The translations under genes were made by a program, and so were the position numbers. Shown in pieces: positions 8,704 to 18,507 of a stretch of 47,409 nt of DNA. The stretch covers positions 1 through 47,409 of the forward strand of contig NZ_KB899733.1 in NCBI RefSeq assembly GCF_000378445.1, written 5' to 3'. Every line of letters begins with the position of its first letter. The stretch's first letter is position 1. Source of the stretch: Deinococcus aquatilis DSM 23025 (GTDB taxonomy: Bacteria; Deinococcota; Deinococci; Deinococcales; Deinococcaceae). Under the pieces are notes generated by a model. It was given only the letters and a program-made list of their open reading frames with translations, was not told the origin of the DNA and ran no database searches.

Positions 8704-9877
8704 TTTTAGCCTTTGATTTTTTAGCTACCGCGCTCTGGTAGATGCTCACGAGCATTTCGTGATTCCTCTCCGAAGCATATTTTTCAAGGTAGATTTGACG
8801 GCACGCATTGCGAATCCCGGTTGACAATTCCTCATCTCCTTTGAGAAGACGAATTTTATCAATGAGGGCATCTTTATTACCAGCCTCAAATAAGTAACCT
8901 GTCAGGCCATCCTCTATCAGCTCTGTCAGGCCGCCCATTGCCGCTGCAATGACTGGTGTTCCTTTGGCAAACGCTTCAATAACGACCCGGCCAAATGGTT
9001 CGTGCCACTCGGAAGGCACGATTAGCATTTCAGCTTCTCCCATCAGACTATAAGTTTCTTGAAGGGAACGTTGTCCTAAATATTCGATATTGGTCGCTTC
9101 TGCCGCTTTTTCAACTTCTGACTGTAGAATGCCTTCTCCTATAATCCTAAGCGGAATTGATGGCGAGCCTTTTTGCCAAGCCTCAAGAAGAGTTCTGAGC
9201 CCTTTTTCTTCAGAGAGTCGTCCTACATAGAGGGCGTAGCCACCTTGACCAGTTCCCGGCCCAGGGTCAGGAGCAACTACATTCGGTTTTACTACAATTT
9301 GGTCTGCGTCAAAACCGATCTCGATATACTTGTTTTTGACAAATTCGGAAATGGCAATAAATAAATCGACTTCTTTTTTATATGTTCCTAAAATCTTATG
9401 AACTCCTACCATTCCTGCAACAACGGCAGAACCTAGCGTACTGCCTCTGTAACATTTGTGCACAATTCCGCTCAAGGGTGCGAACTGACCCACGCAAGAT
9501 TCACAGATCTTGCCATCCCGGTACAGCATCCCATTAGAACAGGCGATGCGGTAATTCCTGAGCGACTGCACAACGGCCGCACCACTGTTATGGGCAGCAT
9601 AGTAAGCCGAAGGCGATATCAGAGGGAAAGTGTTCTGAAAGTGAGCCACTTCAATCTGACGCTCATGTACCAGCCCGGCAATCTGCCTTGCCACTGGCGC
9701 ACTCCATACCGTCTGCAATGCTGTTTGTACGACGCCTTGAGCATTTACGGCGTCGTTGTGAAGGGTATATCTACTCACGTCATGGCCGTACGATTCAAGA
9801 AGTCCAGCTTCTGCAAGAAAGCTCTGATCCTCTCCACCTGGGCTTTTGTAGTGATTGTGTGCCATCAAAACTTTCAT
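8690..9877 (-). CDS. GT4 family glycosyltransferase (GT-B fold)
   Basis: About 395 aa from ATG 9877, where the protein starts MKVLMAHNHYKSPGGED. The frame stays open 44 codons further upstream, but that part is not family-like and would overlap the next gene. Features are the N-terminal donor/acceptor cleft start HNHYKSPGGED, a Cys pair in the ICESCVGQ region seen in a subgroup of these enzymes, the glycine-rich YVGRLSEEKG and the ExxxxxxxE nucleotide-sugar motif in EPFGRVVIEAFAKGTPVIA. It retains a strongly AT-rich codon choice unlike gmd. It is likely one of the enzymes assembling the repeat unit. Donor and linkage cannot be told. Confidence 0.88.
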   Translation of the reverse strand: MKVLMAHNHYKSPGGEDQSFLAEAGLLESYGHDVSRYTLHNDAVNAQGVVQTALQTVWSAPVARQIAGLVHERQIEVAHFQNTFPLISPSAYYAAHNSGAAVVQSLRNYRIACSNGMLYRDGKICESCVGQFAPLSGIVHKCYRGSTLGSAVVAGMVGVHKILGTYKKEVDLFIAISEFVKNKYIEIGFDADQIVVKPNVVAPDPGPGTGQGGYALYVGRLSEEKGLRTLLEAWQKGSPSIPLRIIGEGILQSEVEKAAEATNIEYLGQRSLQETYSLMGEAEMLIVPSEWHEPFGRVVIEAFAKGTPVIAAAMGGLTELIEDGLTGYLFEAGNKDALIDKIRLLKGDEELSTGIRNACRQIYLEKYASERNHEMLVSIYQSAVAKKSKAKNVRG

Positions 9878-9983
9878 TTTATAGGATAGCCTTATCGTTA
9901 GGGTTTTTGCTCTACTTGTTATTCTTCCAAGTTTTAGAAATATTGCCTGAAATCGGAAACATACAGCTCTATTTAAGCGGTGC

Positions 9984-11030
9984 TCAATTTTTACCTCGCA
10001 TGATTTCAATCATTTCATCAACTACCTTCTTCTTTTCAAAACGATTTATAGTCGCTTTAAATTGTTTCGCCTTATTTTTTAATTCCTGAGGATTAGTTAG
10101 ATGGTCATCAATCGCTTCTACTAGTGCGTTCACATCTTCTGACTTTACCAACCGTGCATATTTTCCATTTTCAGCAATCTCTGCAGGTCCGCTGGGGCAA
10201 TCAGATAATATCGATGAGGTTCCGCAATAAAGGGCCTCGACAGCTACTCTGCCAAACCCCTCATACCGCGAAGGCATGACAAAAAGATCTGCCCTTGTAT
10301 AGTACTTATATGGATTGTCAGTAAAATCAATAAACCCGATTCTATTTTCCATTCCAAGTTGACTCACGAGTAGTTTGAGACTCCTTTCCTGACTACCTGA
10401 GCCAATAATGAGCAGTTTAGCAGTCTTGTTGCTCAGTTTTGGTATTGCATTGATCAATATGTCAAACCCTTTGACATATTCTAGCCGTCCCAGAGTCATG
10501 ATTTCATAATCGGATTTATCTATTTCTGCAATGCCTGCAGAGATCAATCGATTTGCATGATCAAAATCAAAAGGATTGAAAATACTTGTTACTATGTCTT
10601 CTGGGAGGTCAAATTCACTCATTAAATCCTGTTTAACACCTTCTGAAACCGCTATAAATTTTCCAACAAATCTGTAAAATAGAGGGGCAAGCAATATATG
10701 AATCTTCGACAAATCTTTTTTTCTGCGACTCCAAGTGTTATGTATCCAGCCTACAGATCTTACCGAATTTATTTTGCCCGATAAAACGGCTAAGTATATG
10801 GGAGTGGTATCTTGCATTCCAAAAATTATATCTTTTTTCTTACCTTTTTTAATAATATCTACAACTGCCAAGATTTTACTCATTTTCGATAACAGTGATT
10901 TACTTCTACCGTAGTCATCTAAATAAATTACCTCTACTTGATGAACGTCGGCGATACCAGACAGGAAAACTTGCTGGACTATTTCTGCACCCCCACCACT
11001 TCTTCTTCTAGCAATACATAGCATATTCAT
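9984..11030 (-). CDS. GT4/GT1-group glycosyltransferase
   Basis: 348 aa. It starts MNMLCIARRRSGGGAEIV, where the SGGGAE loop is the usual N-terminal glycine loop of GT-B enzymes acting on lipid-linked acceptors. Later come LGRLEYVKGFDILI, and SRYEGFGRVAVEALYCGTS with the EGFG and the second Glu of the ExxxxxxxE motif. The length is normal. The gene is very AT-rich. About 100 bp separate it from the next GT4 gene downstream, with no obvious promoter, so it is probably in the same transcript. It is the enzyme closest to the polymerase gene. Confidence 0.87.
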   Translation of the reverse strand: MNMLCIARRRSGGGAEIVQQVFLSGIADVHQVEVIYLDDYGRSKSLLSKMSKILAVVDIIKKGKKKDIIFGMQDTTPIYLAVLSGKINSVRSVGWIHNTWSRRKKDLSKIHILLAPLFYRFVGKFIAVSEGVKQDLMSEFDLPEDIVTSIFNPFDFDHANRLISAGIAEIDKSDYEIMTLGRLEYVKGFDILINAIPKLSNKTAKLLIIGSGSQERSLKLLVSQLGMENRIGFIDFTDNPYKYYTRADLFVMPSRYEGFGRVAVEALYCGTSSILSDCPSGPAEIAENGKYARLVKSEDVNALVEAIDDHLTNPQELKNKAKQFKATINRFEKKKVVDEMIEIMRGKN

Positions 11031-11031
11031 A

Positions 11032-12324
11032 CTAGACCACCCCAGTTTTCTCGATCTTAGAATTGGTATGGTTATCTTGAACTGAAGAGATTAAGACACC
11101 CAAAAAAATAATTTGATACATGTAGTTCTCAGAGAAAAGATTTATCATCCAAGACGATTCTGTCACGGAGCGCACAAAAAATACCCAAGCTATAACGAAA
11201 ATTACTTTTCCGCCTTTCACATACACGATCCTTGATGCTAAAATAATAGACAAGGCGTAGATAATCATACCGAACATTCCTAACCAACCACTACGCCCTA
11301 GAGTCTGTACCCATTGATTATGTGACTGACCAGGTGCCCATCCGTACTGGGTGAAAAAGTTTGTTCTAGTATCATCTAGCCATAACTCAGTCCCATAACC
11401 AAAGAACTTGTTTTCATTATATAAGCTTATCACATAATCCCATACTTGTGTGCGACCAGTTAACGTTGCGGTTTCGTTATTTATTTCTAGCACTGTATTT
11501 GATGATTGTAGGAATAAGACCATAAATGCTACCGCCAATGTTGCCACGAAAAACTTTACAAACCAGGGAGTTCTAAATTTTAGTACAGAGTATATAGCCA
11601 ATCCAGAAATAAAAGCAAAAAAGGTAGTTTTTGATTGAGTCATGCCTAGAATGCCCACAGCGATTGCCCAAGAGAAAATATTCCAGAGTGAGGTTTTGTG
11701 TGAGTGTAGCTCTATCCTAAGAATGTCCAACAAAATGAATAGGCACGCTAAAGCAGCTAAATGATTTCCCAAAGACGCCACTCCATGAAATCTAATCGGG
11801 AGAGGAACTAATAAATCGCCAGAATAATTTTGTTCAATGCTTATTCCTGGTACAGCAAGTGAAAGAATGCAAACAAATAAGAATAATCCTACCGAGTTTC
11901 TCGATAATTTTAAAAACCAACCTGAGTCATTACCATCCAATCTCATTAGGACGAGAATCAGCATTGTACCATAAAAACTGTGATAATCGAAGCCATGTGT
12001 AATCGAAAATAATGGAGAGAATATCAGTGGTGGAATAATAAATATTATAGCGGGAAATCCAATACTCCAGCTTTGTTTATTAAAACCCTTTCTTTGATTT
12101 ATGGTTGAGATTATATATAGTGTTGCGATAAATATTAGTGAAGCTACGGATAAAAGACGAAATAGCGAGATAAACGGAGCATCTGTATTTATGGCAGTAG
12201 AGAATGTTCCGTTGTTGAATTGTCTTGTTGAAAAACTGTTACTAATAATGAGAGATACAGTTATACAATAGATAATATATGTAATTATGTTCCGACGATT
12301 AATATTTAGGCCGTTTTTGTTCAT
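11032..12324 (-). CDS. wzy: O-antigen polymerase / ligase-like membrane protein (Wzy)
   Basis: 430 aa with about eleven to twelve hydrophobic segments across the whole length. A periplasmic loop holds FFGYGTELW, then GWAPGQSHNQWVQTLGRSGWLG, which matches the H-N-x-W/L-x-x-L-x-x-x-G-x-x-G pattern common to Wzy and WaaL proteins. It is strongly AT-rich. It ends 1 nt before the downstream GT gene and overlaps the small upstream ORF by ATGA (12321-12324). As the only polymerase-like gene inside the AT-rich cassette, it is the best candidate for the repeat-unit polymerase, while the GC-rich homologue at 3824 may be a ligase or act in another step (inference). Confidence 0.82.
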   Translation of the reverse strand: MNKNGLNINRRNIITYIIYCITVSLIISNSFSTRQFNNGTFSTAINTDAPFISLFRLLSVASLIFIATLYIISTINQRKGFNKQSWSIGFPAIIFIIPPLIFSPLFSITHGFDYHSFYGTMLILVLMRLDGNDSGWFLKLSRNSVGLFLFVCILSLAVPGISIEQNYSGDLLVPLPIRFHGVASLGNHLAALACLFILLDILRIELHSHKTSLWNIFSWAIAVGILGMTQSKTTFFAFISGLAIYSVLKFRTPWFVKFFVATLAVAFMVLFLQSSNTVLEINNETATLTGRTQVWDYVISLYNENKFFGYGTELWLDDTRTNFFTQYGWAPGQSHNQWVQTLGRSGWLGMFGMIIYALSIILASRIVYVKGGKVIFVIAWVFFVRSVTESSWMINLFSENYMYQIIFLGVLISSVQDNHTNSKIEKTGVV

Positions 12325-12551
12325 TTTAGGTCTTTTGGGTTATTTAGACAAGTAATGTCTACAGCTAATACGGTAACCATAGCAAAACTTCTAAATGAGG
12401 TCGGTTGTGATATAAGAGTGTCACCCAGCAAAATTATATCTTTCTGAGATTTATCTCTCGCAATCAGCGTCTTCAGAATCGCATTTATCAAAGAAATGGC
12501 CGTCCCTATAAAGGCAAAATTCTGACCTAGTAGCCTAGTTAAACTTAGCAT
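12321..12551 (-). CDS. Small orphan protein between polymerase and GT2 genes
   Basis: 76 aa, ATG at 12551, with an AGGG-like ribosome site 7 nt upstream. It overlaps the GT2 gene by 17 nt and the polymerase gene by ATGA, so both sides look translationally coupled and no other gene occupies this stretch. The N-terminal half is mildly hydrophobic (FAFIGTAISLINAILKTLI), followed by a charged part and a mixed C-terminus. It is not recognised. It could be a remnant of a larger gene or a small membrane peptide. The overlap geometry is the main support. Confidence 0.5.
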   Translation of the reverse strand: MLSLTRLLGQNFAFIGTAISLINAILKTLIARDKSQKDIILLGDTLISQPTSFRSFAMVTVLAVDITCLNNPKDLK

Positions 12552-13485
12552 GTATTGCCCTAAGAAATTTTATCTTAATGCTCTTGATAGGAAGTAGAAA
12601 TATAATAATTATCGACAGCCGAATAAGTTTCTGTTTAAGTGTAAGGGTTGATTTTAAGGCTATCCCTATCAGACCAAGCGTCTTTGATGAATTATAATAA
12701 CAGTAAAGCGATAAGTAGTATATAGTTGAAACAGTCCAATGATCCACATCATTTTTACATGGAGCCTTTTCTAAAAGATATTGACACCTTTTTAAATAAA
12801 GATCTAAAGATTTTTTTGCCTTGGCCTCATTAAAGGGCGCTTTATAGTTATTGTTCCCATGAATTCTATAGAAGGATAGAATTAAATCAGACTGCTTAAT
12901 GGTAGCTGAAAGAGGAATGCTCGAAAACAAATACGAATCTGCCGATATTCTAAAATCATCTTGTGGGATGGGCATTACCTCTTCCAGCGCTGTTCTCGAC
13001 CAAGCGTTTCCAGAAGTCGGAGGAAATTTTATATTTCCGGGGCCTTTTGATAACAAATCCCCTCGCAGATTTCCGCTTCTATGATGCCTTCTGTCGATTA
13101 CTTCATAGATCTTAGAATCTTTATCCATCCTTCGCATCAGGAATTGTATACATTCTTTTGTGCCGGACTCAAAAAGCCCAGCTACCTGTCCTATAATATG
13201 AGGAGTTAAAACATCGTCACTATCTAAGAAAATGATGACCTCTCCACAAGACATTTGATATCCTGCATTCATAGCACTAGCCTGACCGCCGTTTGATTTT
13301 GCTACATATTTAATTTTTGCGCCATATTCTAAAATTACTTTCTCTGAATTATCTGTACTGCCATCATCTACGACGATAATCTCAATATTCTCGTAATCCT
13401 GCTTTACTGCGCTTTCTATGCATTCAGATATGTAATTTTGGTAGTTATAGTTGTTAATAATGATGCTGACTAGAGGTTTATCCAT
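12535..13485 (-). CDS. GT2 family glycosyltransferase (GT-A fold)
   Basis: 316 aa. It starts with SIIINNYNYQNYI, then the nucleotide-binding VVDDGSTDNS (about 39-48), the GGQASAMNAG loop and the metal-binding FLDSDDVLTP (about 91-100), all characteristic of family 2. A hydrophobic stretch near the C-terminus (LSIIIIFLLPIKSI) may associate it with the membrane. It is strongly AT-rich. It overlaps the flippase gene by 8 nt upstream and the small ORF by 17 nt downstream. It probably adds one sugar of the repeat unit. Specificity is not readable. Confidence 0.88.
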   Translation of the reverse strand: MDKPLVSIIINNYNYQNYISECIESAVKQDYENIEIIVVDDGSTDNSEKVILEYGAKIKYVAKSNGGQASAMNAGYQMSCGEVIIFLDSDDVLTPHIIGQVAGLFESGTKECIQFLMRRMDKDSKIYEVIDRRHHRSGNLRGDLLSKGPGNIKFPPTSGNAWSRTALEEVMPIPQDDFRISADSYLFSSIPLSATIKQSDLILSFYRIHGNNNYKAPFNEAKAKKSLDLYLKRCQYLLEKAPCKNDVDHWTVSTIYYLSLYCYYNSSKTLGLIGIALKSTLTLKQKLIRLSIIIIFLLPIKSIKIKFLRAIHAKFN

Positions 13486-14860
13486 GGCGCAACCTCATTT
13501 GTCCTGCATACTTTTTAAGAGTCCGACGGGTATAAGGCATGATAACCACCACAGTAAGCGGTACTAGAGCGAGAGGTCCGATAAAGTGTGTGAAGAGTGC
13601 CAGCGCACACGGCAGACCCCAGAAGGCAGCCAGCTTGTAATTTGGTGAGCCAACCTGTCGGACAATTAGAGTATGAATAACAATATAGGCAAGAATTCCA
13701 ACCACTTCGGCCCATCCATACCCTATGACGCCGTAGCGTGGTACAAGCAGGTAAGCAGATAGGGCAAACAGCATGATATGTACGACATGAAACAGAGCAA
13801 CATCCAGATTGCGCTTGAAGACATACAAGACAGAAGAGTGGAGATTAAATACGGCGTTGACCAAGACACCAAGGGCTATAAAGGGGAAAATAGTCATGCT
13901 GGCAGCCCAACTGGCACCAAAAAATTTGGGCAAGACCAGTGGGGCAACAAGGGCAAACATGACCAAAAAGGGGCCAACGGCTAGCACCTGCAATCCAGCA
14001 CCTTCTGTCACGGCTTTGCGGATGCGCTGTTTATCATCCTGCATTTTTGACAAAGCAGACAGAGCGATGCGGTAGGTGGCAGACTTCGCAAAAGAGAGGA
14101 GGTCAACAAAGCGGATGGCAAGCGCAATGATGCCGACAGCTTCCGCTCCCAAGAACCGGGCTACGATTAGGGGATTGACCAGTTGGCGTAGTTGCCAGAC
14201 CCAGTTTGCGGCTGCATAAGCCAGTCCATAGCTCAACATCTGCCTTACAAGCGTACTATCCCAGCCCGGTTTCAGGCGTCGGCCACTGAACCACAGCAAA
14301 AGGGGCAAACCGACCAATTGACTGGTCAGAACACCAAGTGCAGGTGCCACCGCGCCGAAACCCTGCCAAGCCATAGCAACGGCAACAAGCATATTGACCA
14401 CCTGAATGATCAGTTCAGCCAAGGCCACCCGCTCATAGTTCAGGTCGCGTTCCAGCTGGGCAATGGCCGTGATCCCCAACAACTGAACAGGCAGTGCCAG
14501 CAGCATCAGGGGCAGGACTGCACCAAAATGTGGAAGCTTGAAAGTCGTCTCCAGCAGAGGGAGTGAGAAGAAGGTAAGCAAGGCCAATCCGGTGCCCACC
14601 GCAAACATTAGCGTAGCGGCCACATTGTATTCATAGGCGGAAGGAACAGTTTCATTGCGAATCAGGTACACGTTGAGTCCCAGCAAGCTTAGGCTGAACA
14701 GATAGCTCTGAAGACTTGCTGCGACAACGTAAACGCCGTAGTTGCTGGGGCCGATGACACGGGTTACCAGCAACAACGAAAGGAGCGACAGCACCATGCC
14801 GACGCCCTGCCTGCCTGCCAGTACGGCACCCCCCCGGAGGGCTTTAGTCCGTAGCGTCAC
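13478..14860 (-). CDS. wzx: Polysaccharide flippase (Wzx/MATE-like, MOP superfamily)
   Basis: 460 aa with about twelve transmembrane segments. The N-terminal [24 protein letters not shown] type opening, with [16 protein letters not shown] following, is typical of polysaccharide transporters that flip undecaprenyl-linked repeat units. Base composition is intermediate between the AT-rich GT genes and the GC-rich sugar-nucleotide genes. It overlaps the UXS gene by 17 nt upstream and the GT2 gene by 8 nt downstream. With the Wzy and Wzc proteins, it completes a Wzx/Wzy assembly system. Confidence 0.87.
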   Translation of the reverse strand: MTLRTKALRGGAVLAGRQGVGMVLSLLSLLLVTRVIGPSNYGVYVVAASLQSYLFSLSLLGLNVYLIRNETVPSAYEYNVAATLMFAVGTGLALLTFFSLPLLETTFKLPHFGAVLPLMLLALPVQLLGITAIAQLERDLNYERVALAELIIQVVNMLVAVAMAWQGFGAVAPALGVLTSQLVGLPLLLWFSGRRLKPGWDSTLVRQMLSYGLAYAAANWVWQLRQLVNPLIVARFLGAEAVGIIALAIRFVDLLSFAKSATYRIALSALSKMQDDKQRIRKAVTEGAGLQVLAVGPFLVMFALVAPLVLPKFFGASWAASMTIFPFIALGVLVNAVFNLHSSVLYVFKRNLDVALFHVVHIMLFALSAYLLVPRYGVIGYGWAEVVGILAYIVIHTLIVRQVGSPNYKLAAFWGLPCALALFTHFIGPLALVPLTVVVIMPYTRRTLKKYAGQMRLRHG

Positions 14861-15812
14861 ACAGTACCGTCTGCTGGATGGTCTGGGTCATCCGTTGAAG
14901 CCCCTGGGCCAGAGCCACCTGGGGCGTCCAGCCGAGCAGTTCCTGGGCGCGGGAGATGTCGGGTTTGCGCTGCTGGGGATCATCGCTCGGCGCAGCCTGA
15001 TACACCACCGCCAGCTCCGGATCAATAATCTCCCGCACCACATCCGCCAGTTCCAGCATGGTGAATTCCGTCGGATTGCCCAGGTTCACCGGCTCGTGAT
15101 AACTCACGCCCATCAACCGCACGATCCCTTCGACCAGATCGTCCACATACTGAAAGCTGCGCGTCTGCAACCCGTCGCCGTAGATCGTCAGTGCCTCGCC
15201 CCGCAACGCCTGATGCACGAAGTTGGTGATCACCCGCCCATCGTCGGCCCGCATGCGCGGGCCGTAGGTGTTGAAGATCCGGATAATCCGGGTATCTACC
15301 CCCTTGGCCCGGTGATACGCCATCGTCATCGCCTCGGCATAGCGTTTGGCCTCGTCGTAACAGCTTCTCAAGCCGTTGGGATTGACATGCCCCCAGTAAC
15401 TCTCCGGCTGGGGGTGAACATGCGGATCACCGTACACCTCACTGGTGCTGGCCAGAAAGAACTTCGCGCCGTGCTTGAGAGCCAACTCCAGACCGTGTTG
15501 GGTGCCCTGGGCACCCACCATCAGGGTTTCGACCGGGAATTCCTGGTAGTGAGGGGGGCTGGCTGGAGAAGCGAAATGCAGCACCCAGTCCAGCGCCTCA
15601 CCGGTGTAGGGGATGCCGAGGCTGACATCGGCCTGAATGAAGCGGAAGCGTGGATGAGTCAGAAACAATTCAGTGTTCTGGCGCTGACCGCTGATGTAGT
15701 TGTCCACGCCGATCACGGTGTGGCCTTCGTTCAGGAAGCGTTCCACCAGATGCGAACCCACGAACCCCGCACTCCCCGTGATCAGGATGGTCTGCGGCGC
15801 CGACTCGGTCAC
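14844..15812 (-). CDS. uxs: UDP-glucuronate decarboxylase-like NAD-dependent epimerase (UDP-xylose synthase)
   Basis: 322 aa, GTG start with a 4-nt overlap to ugd upstream. Extended SDR with [11 protein letters not shown] (about 12-22), [11 protein letters not shown] and the diagnostic [20 protein letters not shown], where the Ser-Cys-Tyr-Asp-Glu-x-Lys block carries the catalytic Tyr-x3-Lys of UXS enzymes. In that family UDP-glucuronate is decarboxylated to UDP-xylose. The adjacency to UDP-glucose dehydrogenase supplies the substrate and strengthens the call. A plain epimerase of the same superfamily is the main alternative. Xylose in the polymer is therefore predicted but not proven. Confidence 0.85.
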   Translation of the reverse strand: MTESAPQTILITGSAGFVGSHLVERFLNEGHTVIGVDNYISGQRQNTELFLTHPRFRFIQADVSLGIPYTGEALDWVLHFASPASPPHYQEFPVETLMVGAQGTQHGLELALKHGAKFFLASTSEVYGDPHVHPQPESYWGHVNPNGLRSCYDEAKRYAEAMTMAYHRAKGVDTRIIRIFNTYGPRMRADDGRVITNFVHQALRGEALTIYGDGLQTRSFQYVDDLVEGIVRLMGVSYHEPVNLGNPTEFTMLELADVVREIIDPELAVVYQAAPSDDPQQRKPDISRAQELLGWTPQVALAQGLQRMTQTIQQTVLCDATD

Positions 15813-17197
15813 CCTGGTACCTGTTCAGCCAGGTACTGAGGCGCTTCACGGCCAATCTGTTCCACCTGTGCGGGCAGCGCGTCGCGCAGAATATTGCGAG
15901 CATCGATGATCAGCGGGCGGCGCATGGTCCCCACCAGCTCGGCCCAGTTCAGCTGCACATACTCATCCCACTCGGTGGCGATGATCACGGCGTCGGCACG
16001 GGCAATGGCGCTGACCGGGTCGCTGGCGGGGGTATAGCTGAGGTGCGTCCACTCGCGGGCGGCGCGGGGCATAGCGACTGGGTCGTGGGCCGTGACCACT
16101 GCGCCCAGCTGGGTCAGGCGAGCGATCAGGTCATGGGCGGGAGCGTCGCGCAGATCGTCGGTGTTGGGCTTGAACGCCATCCCCAGTACAGTAATGCGTT
16201 TGCCCTTCAAGCTTTTCAGATGACGCATCAATTTGTCTATGACGGTCTGACGCTGACGGTAGTTGACGTCGATGGCGGCCTGCAGGATCGGCATGGCGTA
16301 ATTGTGTTCACGCCCGGCACTGATCAAGCCCTGCGTGTCCTTGCCGAAGCAGCTGCCACCCCAGCCCAATCCTGCCTGCAGGAAGCGGTGACCGATGCGT
16401 CCGTCGAAGCCGATGCCCGTACTGACTTCCTGAACGTCTGCGCCGACCCGCTCACACAGGCCCGCGATTTCGTTGGCAAAGCTGATCTTGAGGGCCAGAA
16501 ACGCATTGGCCGCGTACTTAATCATCTCGGCACTCTGTAGTGTGGTCTTGACCAGCGCCGGGCGGGTGTAACTGTCGGGGCGCGGTGTGCCTACAGGGGG
16601 CACGAAGGTCTGCTCGATCAGCGGCGCGTACAGCCGGGCCAGATAATCCACGGCGTCAGGATGGCCACCCATCACCAATCGGTCGGGGTAGAGGCTGTCA
16701 GACAGCGCCGTGCCTTCGCGCAAAAATTCCGGGTTGCTGACCACGCGGTGACGCGCCTCGTCGAAGTTGGGCGAGTGGTCTTCCAGCAGGCGCTGCACGT
16801 AATCACCGGTGCCGATGGGCACGGTGCTCTTGTTCACGATGATCTGTGCGTGCCCGTTCAAATACGGCGCGAGGCTGGCCGCGGCGCTGGTCACATAGGT
16901 GAGATTGGGGGTTCCATCAGGCCCGGGGGGCGTGCCCACGCAGATGAAGATCACATCGGCCTCAGCCACTGCACCGTAGCTGGTGGTCCAAGTCAGACGT
17001 CCTTCCTGTCCAGCCAGCAGGCCTTCCAGTCCCGGTTCGTGAATCGGCACCTCACCACGCTGTAACTGGGCAATTTTTACAGGATCGATATCGATGCCCG
17101 TGACCTGATAGCCGATGTGGGCCAGCAGTCCGGCGGTGCCGAGACCAACGTAACCGGTGCCAATGACGGCAACGCGTTGGGGAAAAGTATTCTTCAT
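15809..17197 (-). CDS. ugd: UDP-glucose 6-dehydrogenase
   Basis: 462 aa. It oxidises UDP-glucose to UDP-glucuronate with two NAD+. The N-terminal Rossmann motif [11 protein letters not shown] (about 13-23), the substrate loop GTPPGPDGT, the NPEFLREG motif and the active-site Cys within [10 protein letters not shown] are present, followed by the C-terminal domain with [17 protein letters not shown]. The length is normal. It overlaps manC by 4 nt upstream and UXS by 4 nt downstream. Glucuronate could feed both UXS and a glucuronosyl transferase. Confidence 0.94.
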   Translation of the reverse strand: MKNTFPQRVAVIGTGYVGLGTAGLLAHIGYQVTGIDIDPVKIAQLQRGEVPIHEPGLEGLLAGQEGRLTWTTSYGAVAEADVIFICVGTPPGPDGTPNLTYVTSAAASLAPYLNGHAQIIVNKSTVPIGTGDYVQRLLEDHSPNFDEARHRVVSNPEFLREGTALSDSLYPDRLVMGGHPDAVDYLARLYAPLIEQTFVPPVGTPRPDSYTRPALVKTTLQSAEMIKYAANAFLALKISFANEIAGLCERVGADVQEVSTGIGFDGRIGHRFLQAGLGWGGSCFGKDTQGLISAGREHNYAMPILQAAIDVNYRQRQTVIDKLMRHLKSLKGKRITVLGMAFKPNTDDLRDAPAHDLIARLTQLGAVVTAHDPVAMPRAAREWTHLSYTPASDPVSAIARADAVIIATEWDEYVQLNWAELVGTMRRPLIIDARNILRDALPAQVEQIGREAPQYLAEQVPG

Positions 17198-18258
17198 GCG
17201 AAATGCTCCAATTCAGGTGTACGTTTGAGTTGCTGCACCACCTGTTTGATGTCTTGGGTGCGGTCTTTGCGAACCACCAGAGTGACGTCTCCAGCCCGCA
17301 CCACGACCACATCCTCGAGGCCTATCGTGGCGATCAGGTCATCGCCGTTGGTGGTGTAGAGGATCGCGCCGCCTGTGTCGAGGCTGATGTGCCGCCCGAC
17401 AGTCACGTTGACTCCGTCCCCTTTCAGCAGTCGCTCCAACGCATTCCAGTCGCCCAGGTCGTCCCAACCGAAGCTGGCCGGAATGACCACCACGTTGGCC
17501 GCCCGTTCCATCACGGCGTAATCCACGCTGATTTTCGGAAGGCTGGGATAGACCTGCCGGAGGCCACCCCGAACCTGTGACGCCGCGCTCATAGGACCGT
17601 ACAGCTCTGGCACATGCTGCTCAAAAGCCTGCAAAATCGCCTGGACACGCCAGACGAACATGCCGCTGTTCCATAAGAAGCGCCCGGTGGACAGGAAGTG
17701 GGCGGCAGTCTGGGCGTCGGGTTTCTCGGTAAAGCGCCTGACCTGATAGGCCTCACCCACGGTACCGGTCAGCAACTCTCCCTGCTCGATATAGCCGTAA
17801 CCGGTGGAGGGATACTCCGGTGTGATGCCGAGCGTGACCAGCGCTTCACCCGCTGAGGCAATTGTGATGGCCTGAGCCAACGTGCGGGCGAAGGCCACCT
17901 GATCCTGAACCAGGTGATCGGCAGGAAATACGCCCATGATGGCGTCGGGATCGTCACGGGCAATCGTCAGGGCGGCATACAGAATGGCGGCGGCCGTGTC
18001 GCGGGGCAGCGGCTCAACCAGCAGGTTTTCCATCGGCAGGTCGGGCAGATGCTCCAGCACCTGCGAGCGGTGATTGTGGGCAGTGACCACCATCAGGCGG
18101 TCAGGCTCGCCACTCGTTTGATTCAGTCGGTCGGCGGTGGCCTGAAGGAGGCTCCGCCCCGTGGGTTCGAGAATCAGGAACTGCTTGGGTTTATGCTGAC
18201 GCGACAGGGGCCAAAACCGTTCCCCGCTGCCACCGGCCAAAATCACTGGATAGAACAT
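17194..18258 (-). CDS. manC: Mannose-1-phosphate guanylyltransferase
   Basis: 354 aa. It forms GDP-mannose from mannose-1-phosphate and GTP. It shows the nucleotidyltransferase signature [14 protein letters not shown] (about 8-21), the FTEKPD motif and the [10 protein letters not shown] stretch. Only the transferase domain is present; the C-terminal phosphomannose isomerase cupin of bifunctional AlgA-type enzymes is lacking. It is the first gene of the block that overlaps through ugd, UXS and the flippase. A purine-rich AGGGGGAAA precedes the ATG. The upstream 249 bp are AT-rich and probably contain the promoter of the operon. Confidence 0.93.
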   Translation of the reverse strand: MFYPVILAGGSGERFWPLSRQHKPKQFLILEPTGRSLLQATADRLNQTSGEPDRLMVVTAHNHRSQVLEHLPDLPMENLLVEPLPRDTAAAILYAALTIARDDPDAIMGVFPADHLVQDQVAFARTLAQAITIASAGEALVTLGITPEYPSTGYGYIEQGELLTGTVGEAYQVRRFTEKPDAQTAAHFLSTGRFLWNSGMFVWRVQAILQAFEQHVPELYGPMSAASQVRGGLRQVYPSLPKISVDYAVMERAANVVVIPASFGWDDLGDWNALERLLKGDGVNVTVGRHISLDTGGAILYTTNGDDLIATIGLEDVVVVRAGDVTLVVRKDRTQDIKQVVQQLKRTPELEHFA

Positions 18259-18507
18259 AACTCGGTTTCCCCCTGTGCGGTGACCGGGTGACTACTCCGC
18301 CCCGGAATAACAGGGACTCTACCGGATGCTTTATTACACATTTGTCATTCTCATTATGACTCTCATGAATTTTCCCACAAGGCGGTTGTTCAAGCCTGAG
18401 AATTGTTGGATCAAAAATAACCTGCGGGGCTCATTCTCTTAACCAGTGTCAAGGAGTTGATTGGCTCATGAATAGGGGTGAGCGCACCGTTCAATTGATG
18501 CCGCCAA

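Noticed and set aside
18259..18507. Possible Fur-like or radiation-response palindrome near TCATTATGA
   Set aside because: The palindrome is only nine bases and does not match the Deinococcus radiation/desiccation motif or a full Fur box.
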